24,939 bases of DNA. It comes from a virus. This document shows positions 1-7,043 of the stretch, one piece after another (the stretch's first letter is position 1; each line of letters opens with the position of its first letter). The notes under the pieces were generated by a model. That model did no database searches, was not told the DNA's origin, and saw only the letters and a program-made list of their open reading frames with translations. Made by a program: the position numbers and the translations under genes. Location: IMG/VR virus record IMGVR_UViG_3300035659_000092, positions 1 to 24,939 of that record; one strand, given 5' to 3'.

Positions 1-465
1 AGAATCGTAAATATTGTACGTCTGCATCAAGTCGCTTGAGATGCTTTGAACTGTGCCACAAATATCGTAAGCGCGGGCATATGGGCGCGGCTTATTGTTG
101 CGGTCTGTTAGGCTGTTGTTTGCGCTTACTGCCTGCCTGTTAACACTGGCTTCTTCAGGCATTGGCAGAATCGCATCACGTATTTTGCGGTTAATTCCAA
201 GCGGGTCATTGAATGATGAGAATGGATTTAATACATTTCTGCCGCTCGATTCAACGATAGTGAAATCACCATCCTGAAGCATGGCATCAATATCTTCGCG
301 AATATCAACGCCGTTTTTGTAGCAACGAAATGGCACACCGTTAGGAATTTTATTTATTACAAATTCTGCAGGGCTTGAATAGTACCCGCACTCGACGCGC
401 TCAAACTCTCCATTTGCCTTTTTTGTGTGGTGATGTATTAGCGCCAAAATTCTACCCTCTCGCAT
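1..465 (-). CDS. Tail hub / host-specificity protein, N-terminal part (runs off left edge)
   Basis: The frame is open from an ATG at 465 to the window edge (155 codons), so only the N-terminus is seen. The ATG overlaps the stop of the peptidase gene by one base (TAATG). The N-terminal 90 residues read like a small beta-grasp domain (PNGVPFRCYKNG, then GDFTIVESSGR), followed by NPFSSF, a linker pattern common before the large central tail-tip proteins of lambda-gpJ type. Its place after a DUF1833 protein and an NlpC/P60 peptidase fits a tail hub or central fibre, which would contact the host surface. The role is inferred from gene order and this short N-terminal pattern. The receptor-binding part is outside the window. 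Confidence 0.6.
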   Translation of the reverse strand, partial: MREGRILALIHHHTKKANGEFERVECGYYSSPAEFVINKIPNGVPFRCYKNGVDIREDIDAMLQDGDFTIVESSGRNVLNPFSSFNDPLGINRKIRDAILPMPEEASVNRQAVSANNSLTDRNNKPRPYARAYDICGTVQSISSDLMQTYNIYDS

Positions 466-806
466 TATTCAGATAGCGATTCTAGCGAATCAAGGCGTAC
501 TTGTCGTGCGTATCTGTCGCAGTGTGAAACCATGCCATCAATATAGACTCCTGAGTGCCATACCTCGCGGCCCATAATTATTTTCATCATCAGCACAGCG
601 CAAAGTCTTTCTGGTGATTGAATTTGTTTTAGTCCCTTGCTGTTATCGTGAGCTGCAATAAAAACTGAGTCTGACAAATCAGGGTGGGTGCAATCAAATT
701 CAGGAGTGCTAAGATTGTAATCAGCTCTAACCCTGCGCACGAATTGCCAGCAGTTATGGTTTTTAAAATCGTATGGTAGTCCTGTGTATCTGGCCAATTC
801 GTTCAC
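465..806 (-). CDS. NlpC/P60-like cysteine peptidase, tail-tip
   Basis: This is probably a tail-associated peptidoglycan peptidase that helps the tail tip cross the cell wall. The motif NHNCWQFVRR carries the expected nucleophile (Cys19 with the start used here) and WHSGVYIDG carries the expected His (His84), followed by SHCD, as in NlpC/P60 domains. Two starts are possible. A GTG at 833 gives 122 residues but has no ribosome binding site. The GTG at 806 has ACGAGGG nine bases upstream and a 4-base GTGA overlap with the gene before it, so 806 (113 residues) is preferred. The domain is short for the family, and the middle is divergent. Its place between the DUF1833 gene and the tail hub is usual for this enzyme. 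Confidence 0.72.
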   Translation of the reverse strand: MNELARYTGLPYDFKNHNCWQFVRRVRADYNLSTPEFDCTHPDLSDSVFIAAHDNSKGLKQIQSPERLCAVLMMKIIMGREVWHSGVYIDGMVSHCDRYARQVRLDSLESLSE

Positions 807-1315
807 GTCATAAACCCTCGTATCAGTGGGCACAGTGCAGGCGTTACGATTAACCCTGTGCCTCGGATATTTAACTTTGGCGCAGATACCGAAGCTGTGA
901 ACGTACCTTTACCTTGATTAATGTCTTGCGCTTCGTAAACTACTGGCCCGTCTGCTGGATATGATAAGTCAGAAAGCAAGTAAGACCTAAAGGTTAACTC
1001 TGGGTCGGTTTCGTTGTTAAGCGATATTCGGTCTAGTTCATCGTCAAGCAGGTTTTCAGGATCGGCTATTGTGAAAGTAGCTGACTGATTCATGTCTGCG
1101 TTGTTTGATGCCCCCTTTGCGTCAGCGTTCACTGGCTCAAATGTCACTAACTCACCAGTTTCTAAATAAGCTGTCAAAGGCACAGTGTCGATGACAAACC
1201 GATACCGCTTCGACATTAGCGGGTGATAAAGCTCGATCGTTTGCAGCGTTATTTCGCCGTCAGGATTTGACGCTAATACTTTCCTGTACGCTTCTTCTAC
1301 TGATTGCTGACTCAT
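803..1315 (-). CDS. DUF1833-family tail-tip protein
   Basis: A 170-residue protein that looks like the phage family DUF1833. It has an N-terminal helix (VEEAYRKVLAS), a beta-rich core with the ELYHP segment, the pattern ATFTIADPENLLDDELDRI, then TFRSYLLSDLSYP before a final beta section. In siphophages with this gene order these proteins belong to the tail tip or baseplate that joins the tube to the hub. The ATG at 1315 overlaps the stop of the preceding gene by one base (TAATG), showing tight coupling. Residues of the SDLS..P segment are typical of the family. The biochemical role is unknown. The family call is from memory of the family pattern. Confidence 0.75.
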   Translation of the reverse strand: MSQQSVEEAYRKVLASNPDGEITLQTIELYHPLMSKRYRFVIDTVPLTAYLETGELVTFEPVNADAKGASNNADMNQSATFTIADPENLLDDELDRISLNNETDPELTFRSYLLSDLSYPADGPVVYEAQDINQGKGTFTASVSAPKLNIRGTGLIVTPALCPLIRGFMT

Positions 1316-1815
1316 TAGCTTGGCTCTGGTAGGTTATTGATAAAGTTTGGTGTCGTGCAGTAAATCTCGTAATAGTTTAGGAATGCTGGCAATCCGTCGC
1401 CGTACTCTCCAAACAAATCTACTAGCGTGTCGCTGAACTCGGTTTGATCTTGAATACTTGTCCTTTCAGCCGTTGCCGCAAACTGAATATTGTAGAACAC
1501 ATCCGTTTGAGTCGTGTCTATTATATCGCTGGTAATCTGGACATTGTGCATTTCAAGCCCGTTGCCAGTGTCTAGCTCCATCATGAAAGATGATGCCCCA
1601 CCGTCGATTTTTGCAATGAAAGACCAGAATGCTTGACGGCCAAGCTTGCTAACAACTAAAGCAATGCTTATCGGTGTTGGGTCATAATATGTGTCTCGAC
1701 CCTGCCGCGGCAACCCTCCTTGAACTGGTGAGCGCCAAATGTTTGATCCGCGAGTTTGCCCATAGCCACTGTTAACGATAGGCTTTAATGATTTAGGAAA
1801 TACATGGTTGCTCAT
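1315..1815 (-). CDS. Minor tail protein downstream of tape measure
   Basis: A 166-residue protein encoded directly after the tape measure (its ATG touches the tape measure stop) and before the DUF1833 protein. By position it is a distal-tail or tail-tip protein. The N-terminus (VFPKSLKPIVNSGYG, then TRGSNIWRSPV) and the section around residues 45-75 (SIALVVSKLGRQAFWSFIA) suggest a beta-rich fold like that of other distal tail proteins. There is no signal peptide or membrane segment. I do not recognise a specific domain family, so the product is named by gene order only. Confidence 0.62.
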   Translation of the reverse strand: MSNHVFPKSLKPIVNSGYGQTRGSNIWRSPVQGGLPRQGRDTYYDPTPISIALVVSKLGRQAFWSFIAKIDGGASSFMMELDTGNGLEMHNVQITSDIIDTTQTDVFYNIQFAATAERTSIQDQTEFSDTLVDLFGEYGDGLPAFLNYYEIYCTTPNFINNLPEPS

Positions 1816-3978
1816 TTAAAACCCCGCTTGGTTAGCTGTTGACCTGCGAGCCTTGGACATTCTTGAATCAGGATCCAGCATCTGGTTAATAATGTTTTCC
1901 TCAATAGTGATCATCAGCATTCCATCGTCGCGCTGTTCAGTTTGCACGTTGTCAACTCGTCCAGTTGTGTTATTGACGATAGTAATATTGGAAGCTCCGC
2001 CGCCATTCTGCCCCATTATATCGCGCATTTGTGCAGCAGTGCGAGCGCGTGACGCGCCAGCAGGCATAATAACTTCTGCTTTGCCACGTTCAGCCATTTG
2101 ATACGCTCCACCACCTACCATGGAGCCGCCCTGCTCGCGAGCGCCACGGATTGCGGCCACGTTGGCCAAGCCAGCAACCACGGCAGCACCAGCAGCTATA
2201 CCGCCAAGTACGGGGCCAACATATGGGATTGATGCCATGGCAGCATAAGCACCAGTTGCCGCCTTATAGGTATCAATAGTTGCCGTTACGATAGCTGATG
2301 CTTTGTAAAGTGATGACTGTTCACCTAATGCTGATTTTAGATTGGCGGTCATGTTGCGCTGAGCATCTATGCCATCGTCAATTTGCTTTTCACGAATGCG
2401 GGATTCTTCTTTAACTCTAGCTAGTTCACCCTTCCTAATTTCTTCCTTGGCTTTTGATTGCTCATCAAGTATCTGAGTTTCTAAACTTGCGCGAGATAGC
2501 ACTGCATTAGTCTGAATCTCAGTTAGCGAGTCTTGGTATTGCTGCTCACTGATTAGTTTAAGATCGTAAGACTCTTTGACCTTTGTTTGTTTTTCTTGCT
2601 CCTGAACGTCGATCAGTTGCATCTCGCTAAGGTTTGATTGCCTTAGTTTCTCAAGGTATGCCTCTGCTTGCTTTTTTTGTTCAGCTAACTTTTCAGCAGC
2701 TCTAGTTTCTTCTTTTGATACTGGAGCTGCTGAAGGTGTTGATGGCGCAATTACTTTAAATTGCCCTAAGTCTGTAGATGGCTGCTTTTGCGCCTCATCA
2801 TAGGCTATTCTTAGCGCCTTTGCCGCCTCAAGTTCTTCTTTTGTTTTTGTTATTCGCTTATCTCTCTCTGCAAGATAAACGCTATTTGTAGCTAAAACAT
2901 TTTGATCAATCTGATTGAATTGGTCTGCGTACTTGGCGCTAAACTCATCAATAGTTAATAGCCAGTTTTCAGGATTAAGAGCCTCGCTCCATATCTTTGT
3001 TTTGTCAATAAATCCAGCCATTTCAACAGTGACGACTTGAGTTAGTGCGCGTCTATGTGTCGGTAACTGCCAAAAAGAGTCCGACATTAAATTTAATGAT
3101 TCTTCTGCGCTTATTCCTAATCCTAGCAAAGTTTCTTTTATGAACAGGCTTGCACTGTTTATTGCCGTTTTAACATCCTCAGTTGTAGAATCCCACTGCT
3201 CACCCCAAGCCTTGATCGATGCTAGCGCCTGACCAGAGCTAATCATTGCATTAAGTTCATCTAGCGCGGCAGTTGCAGACCTAACTTGATCTTCTATTAC
3301 TCCGCCAGCCCCTTGGCTTGATACTGCCCTAAATAATCCGTCCCAACTATCTTCTAAGTTTGACAGTGCACCGTCTAGTGTTGCCATCCTGTTGGCCATA
3401 GCGCCAGCAAATTGGTTTTCACCAAGAGCCATCAAGTAACCTTCAATCTCTGCCGCGCTCTTTCCTACCGTAGTTGTTACACCTTGGAAGGTAAATGAAA
3501 CTTTGTCACCCTCCTGCTTTGATTTAATGCCAAACTCTTTTAGGCGTTCAAACTCCAAAGTTGTAGCATCTGCCACAGCCTCGATCATTTGATTAAGGTC
3601 TTTCCCCATTGCCGCAGCGGTGTTACCGTAGCTTTGCAGGGCTTTTTGAGACGGAGTAAGGCCTAGACTTACAAGTTTTGTGAATGCAGTTACTGATTGA
3701 TCTAAAGCGTAAGGGGTATCTCTGGCAAACTTTTCAATCTCTTTAAATGCCAACGCAGCCTTTGCAGAGCTACCAGTCATTGTCAAAAGGCTTGCGTTAA
3801 GAATGTCAGTGCTTCTTGATACAGCGACTAGCTTGTTTAGTGCTGCGCCAGCGGTAGCCAAAATGATAACTGATGCCGCTGCCATTTTTGCTGAATCAGA
3901 TAGTTTATTTAAATCGCTTTCAGTCTGCTTAGCGCCTTTTTGCGTAACTCTAACTACAAGTGATGCTGAATCGGCCAT
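1816..3978 (-). CDS. Tape measure protein
   Basis: At 720 residues this is the longest complete gene, in the standard place after the tail chaperones. The N-terminal 240 residues have the common tape measure domain (VVRVTQKGAKQTESDLNKL, then SLLTMTGSSAKAALAFKEIE and FARDTPYALDQ). A long charged coiled coil covers roughly residues 385-545. A hydrophobic stretch near 575-610 (YVGPVLGGIAAGAAVVAGLAN) probably serves membrane passage. The C-terminus has GRVDNVQTEQRDDG and is basic at the end. The protein sets tail length: at about 1.5 angstrom per residue the tail would be near 110 nm, a family-based estimate. ATG at 3978 follows the previous stop by two bases. Confidence 0.93.
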   Translation of the reverse strand: MADSASLVVRVTQKGAKQTESDLNKLSDSAKMAAASVIILATAGAALNKLVAVSRSTDILNASLLTMTGSSAKAALAFKEIEKFARDTPYALDQSVTAFTKLVSLGLTPSQKALQSYGNTAAAMGKDLNQMIEAVADATTLEFERLKEFGIKSKQEGDKVSFTFQGVTTTVGKSAAEIEGYLMALGENQFAGAMANRMATLDGALSNLEDSWDGLFRAVSSQGAGGVIEDQVRSATAALDELNAMISSGQALASIKAWGEQWDSTTEDVKTAINSASLFIKETLLGLGISAEESLNLMSDSFWQLPTHRRALTQVVTVEMAGFIDKTKIWSEALNPENWLLTIDEFSAKYADQFNQIDQNVLATNSVYLAERDKRITKTKEELEAAKALRIAYDEAQKQPSTDLGQFKVIAPSTPSAAPVSKEETRAAEKLAEQKKQAEAYLEKLRQSNLSEMQLIDVQEQEKQTKVKESYDLKLISEQQYQDSLTEIQTNAVLSRASLETQILDEQSKAKEEIRKGELARVKEESRIREKQIDDGIDAQRNMTANLKSALGEQSSLYKASAIVTATIDTYKAATGAYAAMASIPYVGPVLGGIAAGAAVVAGLANVAAIRGAREQGGSMVGGGAYQMAERGKAEVIMPAGASRARTAAQMRDIMGQNGGGASNITIVNNTTGRVDNVQTEQRDDGMLMITIEENIINQMLDPDSRMSKARRSTANQAGF

Positions 3979-3980
3979 CG

Positions 3981-4789
3981 TTAAACCTTAGCCTCGCGGC
4001 ATTCAAATATTGCGTCAATATCCATGATTATCTCAATCTCGGGTGGCCGCAATGGTTTAAGCTGCTGCCTGTTGTAGCTTTCTAGTTCCGCATAATTTAA
4101 AGCGTTACGAGGCACTAGCATTATCGAATCTTCACCAACTGCCCTACCGAATCTAGCGCGCTTGTAATGCAAGTAAACATCAAGCATTTCACTTGGCAAA
4201 TCTGGCTTATCACGCTCGCGCTTCTCGATTTTATCAATGATACCCATCGAAGCTAAAGCTTGTTGATGAGCATCACCGATTGCGTCAAACTTGTCGATAT
4301 CTTGCTTAGCGCCAAACTCCCATCGGCAATAATCAAGCAGGGCATTTACTTTTTTGCGTGTTCTTCTGCAAGCTTATTGAATCGGCTGATAATCTGTTCT
4401 TGCAAGCTAATGAACTGCGGGGCGCGGAATGCGTTAAGCGCGGCTTGCAATCTCTCGCTTGTAAACTCATCGTCAAAGTCCCACCCTTCAACAATTTCAT
4501 GGCAAAAGGCGTCGCGCAGGTCTTTGCATGAGCTAGAAAATTCAATGTTGTAGTGCGAGTAATCTCCAATCTCTCTGCAATAGTTACGCAGTTCAACATT
4601 ATCTACTTCGTACTTTTCCAGTCTGCGCTTAATTGCGCTATTGAAAAGATATGATGCCTTAGATGACTTCTCGCCGAACGGGTCGATTAGTGTGATGTGC
4701 CCACCTGATAAAGTCATGTCACTGCGCAAAACTTCAAACGTGCGCTCATCTTGCGCCACTTCTTTAGCGCATAAATCTTCAAGTTTCAT
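3981..4789 (-). CDS. Tail assembly chaperone G-T fusion made by -1 frameshift
   Basis: This is the longer product of the paired tail chaperone genes, like lambda gpGT. The upstream frame (G) ends at 4346. The overlapping -1 frame is open from a stop at 4374-4376 through to 3981. Reading G to the slippery A AAA AAG at 4355-4349 and slipping one base back gives 147 residues of G plus 122 of T, about 269 in all. The junction reads AEEHAKK then VNALLDYCRWEFG. The T part continues with DKFDAIGDAHQQALAS and a C-terminal helical domain. A free-standing ATG at 4247 (88 residues) exists but would miss the first 34 residues of the T domain. T is thought to recruit the tape measure and tube protein during tail assembly. 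Confidence 0.8.
4346..4789 (-). CDS. Tail assembly chaperone G
   Basis: The short, unshifted product (147 residues) of the tail chaperone pair, encoded between the tail tube side and the tape measure. It is acidic and helical with a C-terminal helix (QEQIISRFNKLAEEHAKK). It should coat the tape measure during tail assembly and be absent from the virion. Two ATGs lie close together. The one at 4795 has AGGA directly against it, while the one at 4789 has the same AGGA six bases upstream, so 4789 is preferred. Here the late operon is interrupted by the plus-strand cassette at 4.9-7.0 kb, and the gene has its own promoter-like element at 4819-4831. Confidence 0.8.
   Translation of the reverse strand: MKLEDLCAKEVAQDERTFEVLRSDMTLSGGHITLIDPFGEKSSKASYLFNSAIKRRLEKYEVDNVELRNYCREIGDYSHYNIEFSSSCKDLRDAFCHEIVEGWDFDDEFTSERLQAALNAFRAPQFISLQEQIISRFNKLAEEHAKK
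4349..4355 (-). promoter_or_regulatory. Slippery heptamer A AAA AAG (programmed -1 frameshift)
   Basis: On the minus strand the last codons of G are GCA AAA AAG TAA, so the heptamer A AAA AAG sits in the correct phase just before the stop. It is the same heptamer as in E. coli dnaX. Slipping one base back enters a frame that is open to 3981. Downstream, TGCTT and AAGCA (with GCC/GGC inside) could form a weak stem, but no strong pseudoknot is obvious. Confidence 0.85.
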
Positions 4790-4818
4790 TGTCATTCCTG
4801 TTAGTTTGTGTTGTGCAT

Positions 4819-4831
4819 ATTGTAGCCCTTT
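4819..4831 (-). promoter_or_regulatory. Putative late promoter element AAAGGGCTACAAT
   Basis: On the minus strand AAAGGGCTACAAT lies about 30 bases upstream of the tail chaperone start. TACAAT is a good -10 hexamer, but no -35 hexamer is visible at the usual distance. The same 13 bases, with one change, occur upstream of terS. The tail operon needs a promoter here because the genes on the other side are on the opposite strand. Confidence 0.5.
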
Positions 4832-4862
4832 GGAGAAATAAAGGCTATTAGCTAATATTTGT

Positions 4863-4891
4863 TTGACTTGGCTATAGGTTTATGCAATTAT
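4863..4891 (+). promoter_or_regulatory. Sigma-70-like promoter of the plus-strand cassette
   Basis: TTGACT (4863-4868), a 17-base spacer, then AATTAT (4886-4891), about 33 bases before the first start codon of the plus-strand cassette. The -35 is close to consensus and the -10 matches 4 of 6. The motif TATTTGTTTG occurs twice here (about 4856-4865 and 4889-4898) and could be a regulator site. Confidence 0.5.
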
Positions 4892-4923
4892 TTGTTTGTC
4901 AGGTTAATTTTTTGGAGGATAAA

Positions 4924-5307
4924 ATGGAAAAATTTACCCAAGGACCGTGGAAGTGGCTAGTAAATAAAGAAAGTAAAAAAGTTGAACTGTGCGGAAAAGG
5001 CATTGAGGTTCTTAGATTTAAGCGATATGGAATGCAAGGAGCTACACCAACTTTTACTGAAAATCATATGGGGCATAAACTTCAGGGGGTGAAATCAGAA
5101 GATTTGGCTGTTGATATTCAAGGCAGAGAGCATCACTCGCATTGGTGCCAAACAATAGATAACCCAGATGCTCACTTAATCGCAGCAGCTCCTGAGATGT
5201 ACGAGATGCTTGTCGAGTTAAGGTCAATTACTCATAAATGTGGAGTAATTTATGCTAGAGACTCTATTGACTTGCTGTTGGCTAAGGCTAGAGGTGAATC
5301 AGTATGA
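4924..5307 (+). CDS. Conserved phage accessory protein (AHLIAAAPE family)
   Basis: First gene of the plus-strand cassette, 127 residues. The ATG at 4924 has GGAGG six bases upstream; an earlier in-frame ATG at 4882 has none and lies inside the promoter, so it is rejected. The N-terminus FTQGPWKWLV and the central NPDAHLIAAAPEMYEML are the two signature patterns of a small family found in very many phages and prophages, usually in accessory or early regions. Its function is unknown. There are no membrane segments. It is co-transcribed with the following five genes through overlapping stop and start codons. Confidence 0.8.
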   Translation: MEKFTQGPWKWLVNKESKKVELCGKGIEVLRFKRYGMQGATPTFTENHMGHKLQGVKSEDLAVDIQGREHHSHWCQTIDNPDAHLIAAAPEMYEMLVELRSITHKCGVIYARDSIDLLLAKARGESV

Positions 5308-5522
5308 GTAAAACATCAAACCTAACTATTCACTGCTTAGGCATTGAGTCTCTAGGTGCCCCTACATTTGAAAACCGAAAGAAAGGCAAAGCCGCTATTG
5401 ATCTGGTCGATGTAAACCTGTCTGATTTAACTCAGGAGCTTATAACGCACTATGGTGCTGATAGTATACTTGAGCATATCGACTTGGAAATTATTAAATC
5501 ATATTTGGAGGATAGAGCATGA
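5304..5522 (+). CDS. Small accessory protein, unknown
   Basis: A 72-residue acidic protein whose ATG overlaps the stop of the previous gene (ATGA). The C-terminal half reads VDVNLSDLTQELITHYG then ADSILEHIDLEI, a helical pattern seen in other small phage proteins, perhaps a protein-protein interaction domain. I do not recognise a named family. The overlaps at both ends support that it is translated as part of the cassette. Confidence 0.7.
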   Translation: MSKTSNLTIHCLGIESLGAPTFENRKKGKAAIDLVDVNLSDLTQELITHYGADSILEHIDLEIIKSYLEDRA

Positions 5523-5863
5523 AAACAGTGGCATATTATAAGAGTCTTGGGTTAATAGACTATAATGCTGATGATGTCTTTGTAAATGATTTTGCAGAGG
5601 TTTGTGACGCATCAGCTTCGATAGTTGCTGGCTATGGCGATGGATTAACAATAACTTATTTTGCATGGCGCGAAAACACAGGGGTTAAGCCTGAGTTTAG
5701 TGGATTAGTTGAAATTATGGTGAGGAATGGAGGGGTTGGAATAGTTAAGTCAGATAGCGCATGCTGGGCTGTTAATTTTATGGATGTAAGCCGAGATTTA
5801 GATATTATAAAATGGCGCCCAAGTCTGAATCAGTCATCAATTGCAGAGCCAGACAACAAATAA
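5519..5863 (+). CDS. Accessory protein, unknown
   Basis: A 114-residue protein with an ATGA overlap to the previous gene and a good TTGGAGG site before the ATG. The C-terminal part (WAVNFMDVSRDLDIIKWRP) resembles small phage proteins that end or continue after IIKWRP. No catalytic motif is visible. The next gene is in the same reading frame after the TAA at 5861-5863, so the two could once have been one gene. However, the next gene has its own possible GTG start, so the stop may be genuine. Confidence 0.7.
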   Translation: MKTVAYYKSLGLIDYNADDVFVNDFAEVCDASASIVAGYGDGLTITYFAWRENTGVKPEFSGLVEIMVRNGGVGIVKSDSACWAVNFMDVSRDLDIIKWRPSLNQSSIAEPDNK

Positions 5864-5884
5864 TCAGCAATCCATAAGGCTTGG

Positions 5885-6550
5885 GTGGCTTTAGGTGGTA
5901 GTATCAGGCTCTACTTCCAAGATGCTAACTCGATTTGGCATGTTAGCGGTGCCAGCTATGTAAATGGTGAGTATTATTTTTCATCAGGCGACACTTCTTG
6001 CTTTATATCTGGCGCTAAGCTTGTTTGCACAGTTAAAGAATTCACCGAATACTGCGAAAAAATGGCAGCAGAAGAAAAGCGCATGGATATAATTGGTAAA
6101 AACGGCAATGACGGATTGCACTATGATAACACTGCGCAGCAGGTTGAGTCGCTGGCTATTAATGACAAGCCAATCTTCACTCAGGCAATGGCTGATGCTG
6201 GTGAGTTTCCGCCTGTTGGTTCAAAATTAACTCTATTTAAGAAGACGCACTTAAAAAGAATTGACGAGTTTTTAAATGAGGAGCTAACAATTATTGGAGT
6301 GTCAAGCTCTCTCGATGGTCAGCGCGTAATTACATGGGAGCATGAGCACATTGGTTTGTGTTGCGGCGTTTATTTAACTGGGTATTTCAAACCTATCGAC
6401 ACTCGCACCGACAGAAAAAAGATGCACGAAAAAATCCATAGCATAATGACTGATGATTCAGGTCGCTTTATGAAGTTTTCGGAACTTCCTGACTACACGA
6501 TTGAGTCTTATGACAAACTGATAGATACCTTTGGACTGCTAATATGCTAG
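5885..6550 (+). CDS. Accessory protein with DTRTD motif
   Basis: A 221-residue protein. The best start is GTG at 5885 with TAAGG five bases upstream; the first in-frame ATG is at about residue 60. Two parts are visible: an N-terminal beta-rich section (GSIRLYFQDANSIWHVSG), and a second section that begins PIFTQAMADAGEFPPVGSKL and ends YFKPIDTRTDRKKMHEKIHS. The second pattern belongs to a widespread phage accessory family of unknown function. The frame is continuous with the previous gene apart from one TAA and seven codons, so a read-through or former fusion cannot be excluded. It overlaps the next gene by seven bases. Confidence 0.7.
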   Translation: MALGGSIRLYFQDANSIWHVSGASYVNGEYYFSSGDTSCFISGAKLVCTVKEFTEYCEKMAAEEKRMDIIGKNGNDGLHYDNTAQQVESLAINDKPIFTQAMADAGEFPPVGSKLTLFKKTHLKRIDEFLNEELTIIGVSSSLDGQRVITWEHEHIGLCCGVYLTGYFKPIDTRTDRKKMHEKIHSIMTDDSGRFMKFSELPDYTIESYDKLIDTFGLLIC

Positions 6551-6786
6551 CCTATATCAAAGAAATCACCCTAGGCATAGTCACAGCACTATGCATCTAT
6601 GCAATATTCGGCGGCTACATTGCCGCCATGTTCAACGGTAAGTTGCCATTCATGCAGGATAATGAACCCGCTCGAATGTGCGCAGTGTTTCAGGATGGCA
6701 CAAAATACGGTCGTGATAGCACTCTTTCAATAGATGCTTATCACGAAAACACTGGGCAGAGTTTTGATTGTGAGGTGTGTGAATGA
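6544..6786 (+). CDS. Small membrane protein
   Basis: An 80-residue protein with one clear membrane segment near residues 7-30 (ITLGIVTALCIYAIFGGYIA) followed by a short soluble tail with CEVC near the end. It overlaps the genes on both sides (seven bases upstream, ATGA downstream). It is probably an inner-membrane accessory protein. Small single-pass proteins in such cassettes are sometimes involved in exclusion of other phages, but nothing in the sequence shows this. Confidence 0.7.
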   Translation: MLAYIKEITLGIVTALCIYAIFGGYIAAMFNGKLPFMQDNEPARMCAVFQDGTKYGRDSTLSIDAYHENTGQSFDCEVCE

Positions 6787-6965
6787 CACTTAACGATCTT
6801 AAGTTTGGAGATACTTTTATCTTAAAAAGAAGCGGTAAGATGTATAAAAAGATAGCAATAAAAAATGGCCACAGGATATTTGTAGAGACAATAAATAACT
6901 GCCATATGCTTGTGATTAATGGGAAATGCTCACTTAACCGACAATCCGAAGTTATTAAAGTTTAA
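6783..6965 (+). CDS. Small basic accessory protein, unknown
   Basis: Last gene of the plus-strand cassette, 60 residues, starting in an ATGA overlap with the membrane protein. It is lysine-rich and beta-like (LNDLKFGDTFILKRSGKMYK), similar in style to small SH3-like barrels, but I do not recognise a family. A strong terminator follows within ten bases of its stop. Confidence 0.62.
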   Translation: MTLNDLKFGDTFILKRSGKMYKKIAIKNGHRIFVETINNCHMLVINGKCSLNRQSEVIKV

Positions 6966-6970
6966 GAATA

Positions 6971-6995
6971 AAAACCCACTTAACCGTGGGCTTTC
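6971..6995 (+). terminator. Intrinsic terminator of plus-strand cassette
   Basis: CCCAC (6975-6979), loop of six, GTGGG (6986-6990), then CTTTCC. It starts about ten bases after the last stop of the cassette and insulates it from the convergent tail operon. Confidence 0.75.
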
Positions 6996-7014
6996 CATTT
7001 CGCGCATCCATATG

Positions 7015-7035
7015 TTAAAGCCCCATCCGTGGGGC
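7015..7035 (-). terminator. Intrinsic terminator after the tail tube gene
   Basis: On the minus strand GCCCCA, a four-base loop, TGGGGC and then TTTAAC. It follows the tail tube stop at 7044 by nine bases. Together with the plus-strand terminator it forms a convergent pair. Confidence 0.8.
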
Positions 7036-7043
7036 TATTTACT

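Noticed and set aside
1853-2101. Plus-strand frames opposite tape measure, tail tube, scaffold and other virion genes
   Set aside because: They mirror the codon pattern of the minus-strand genes, have no ribosome binding sites and no recognisable domains.
4333-4599. 88-codon minus-strand frame inside the tail chaperone region
   Set aside because: It is out of phase with G and its upstream neighbours and is explained as an overlap of the conserved chaperone frame.
4882-4923. Upstream ATG extension of the first plus-strand cassette gene
   Set aside because: It would begin within the -10 region of the promoter and has no ribosome binding site; ATG 4924 follows a GGAGG.
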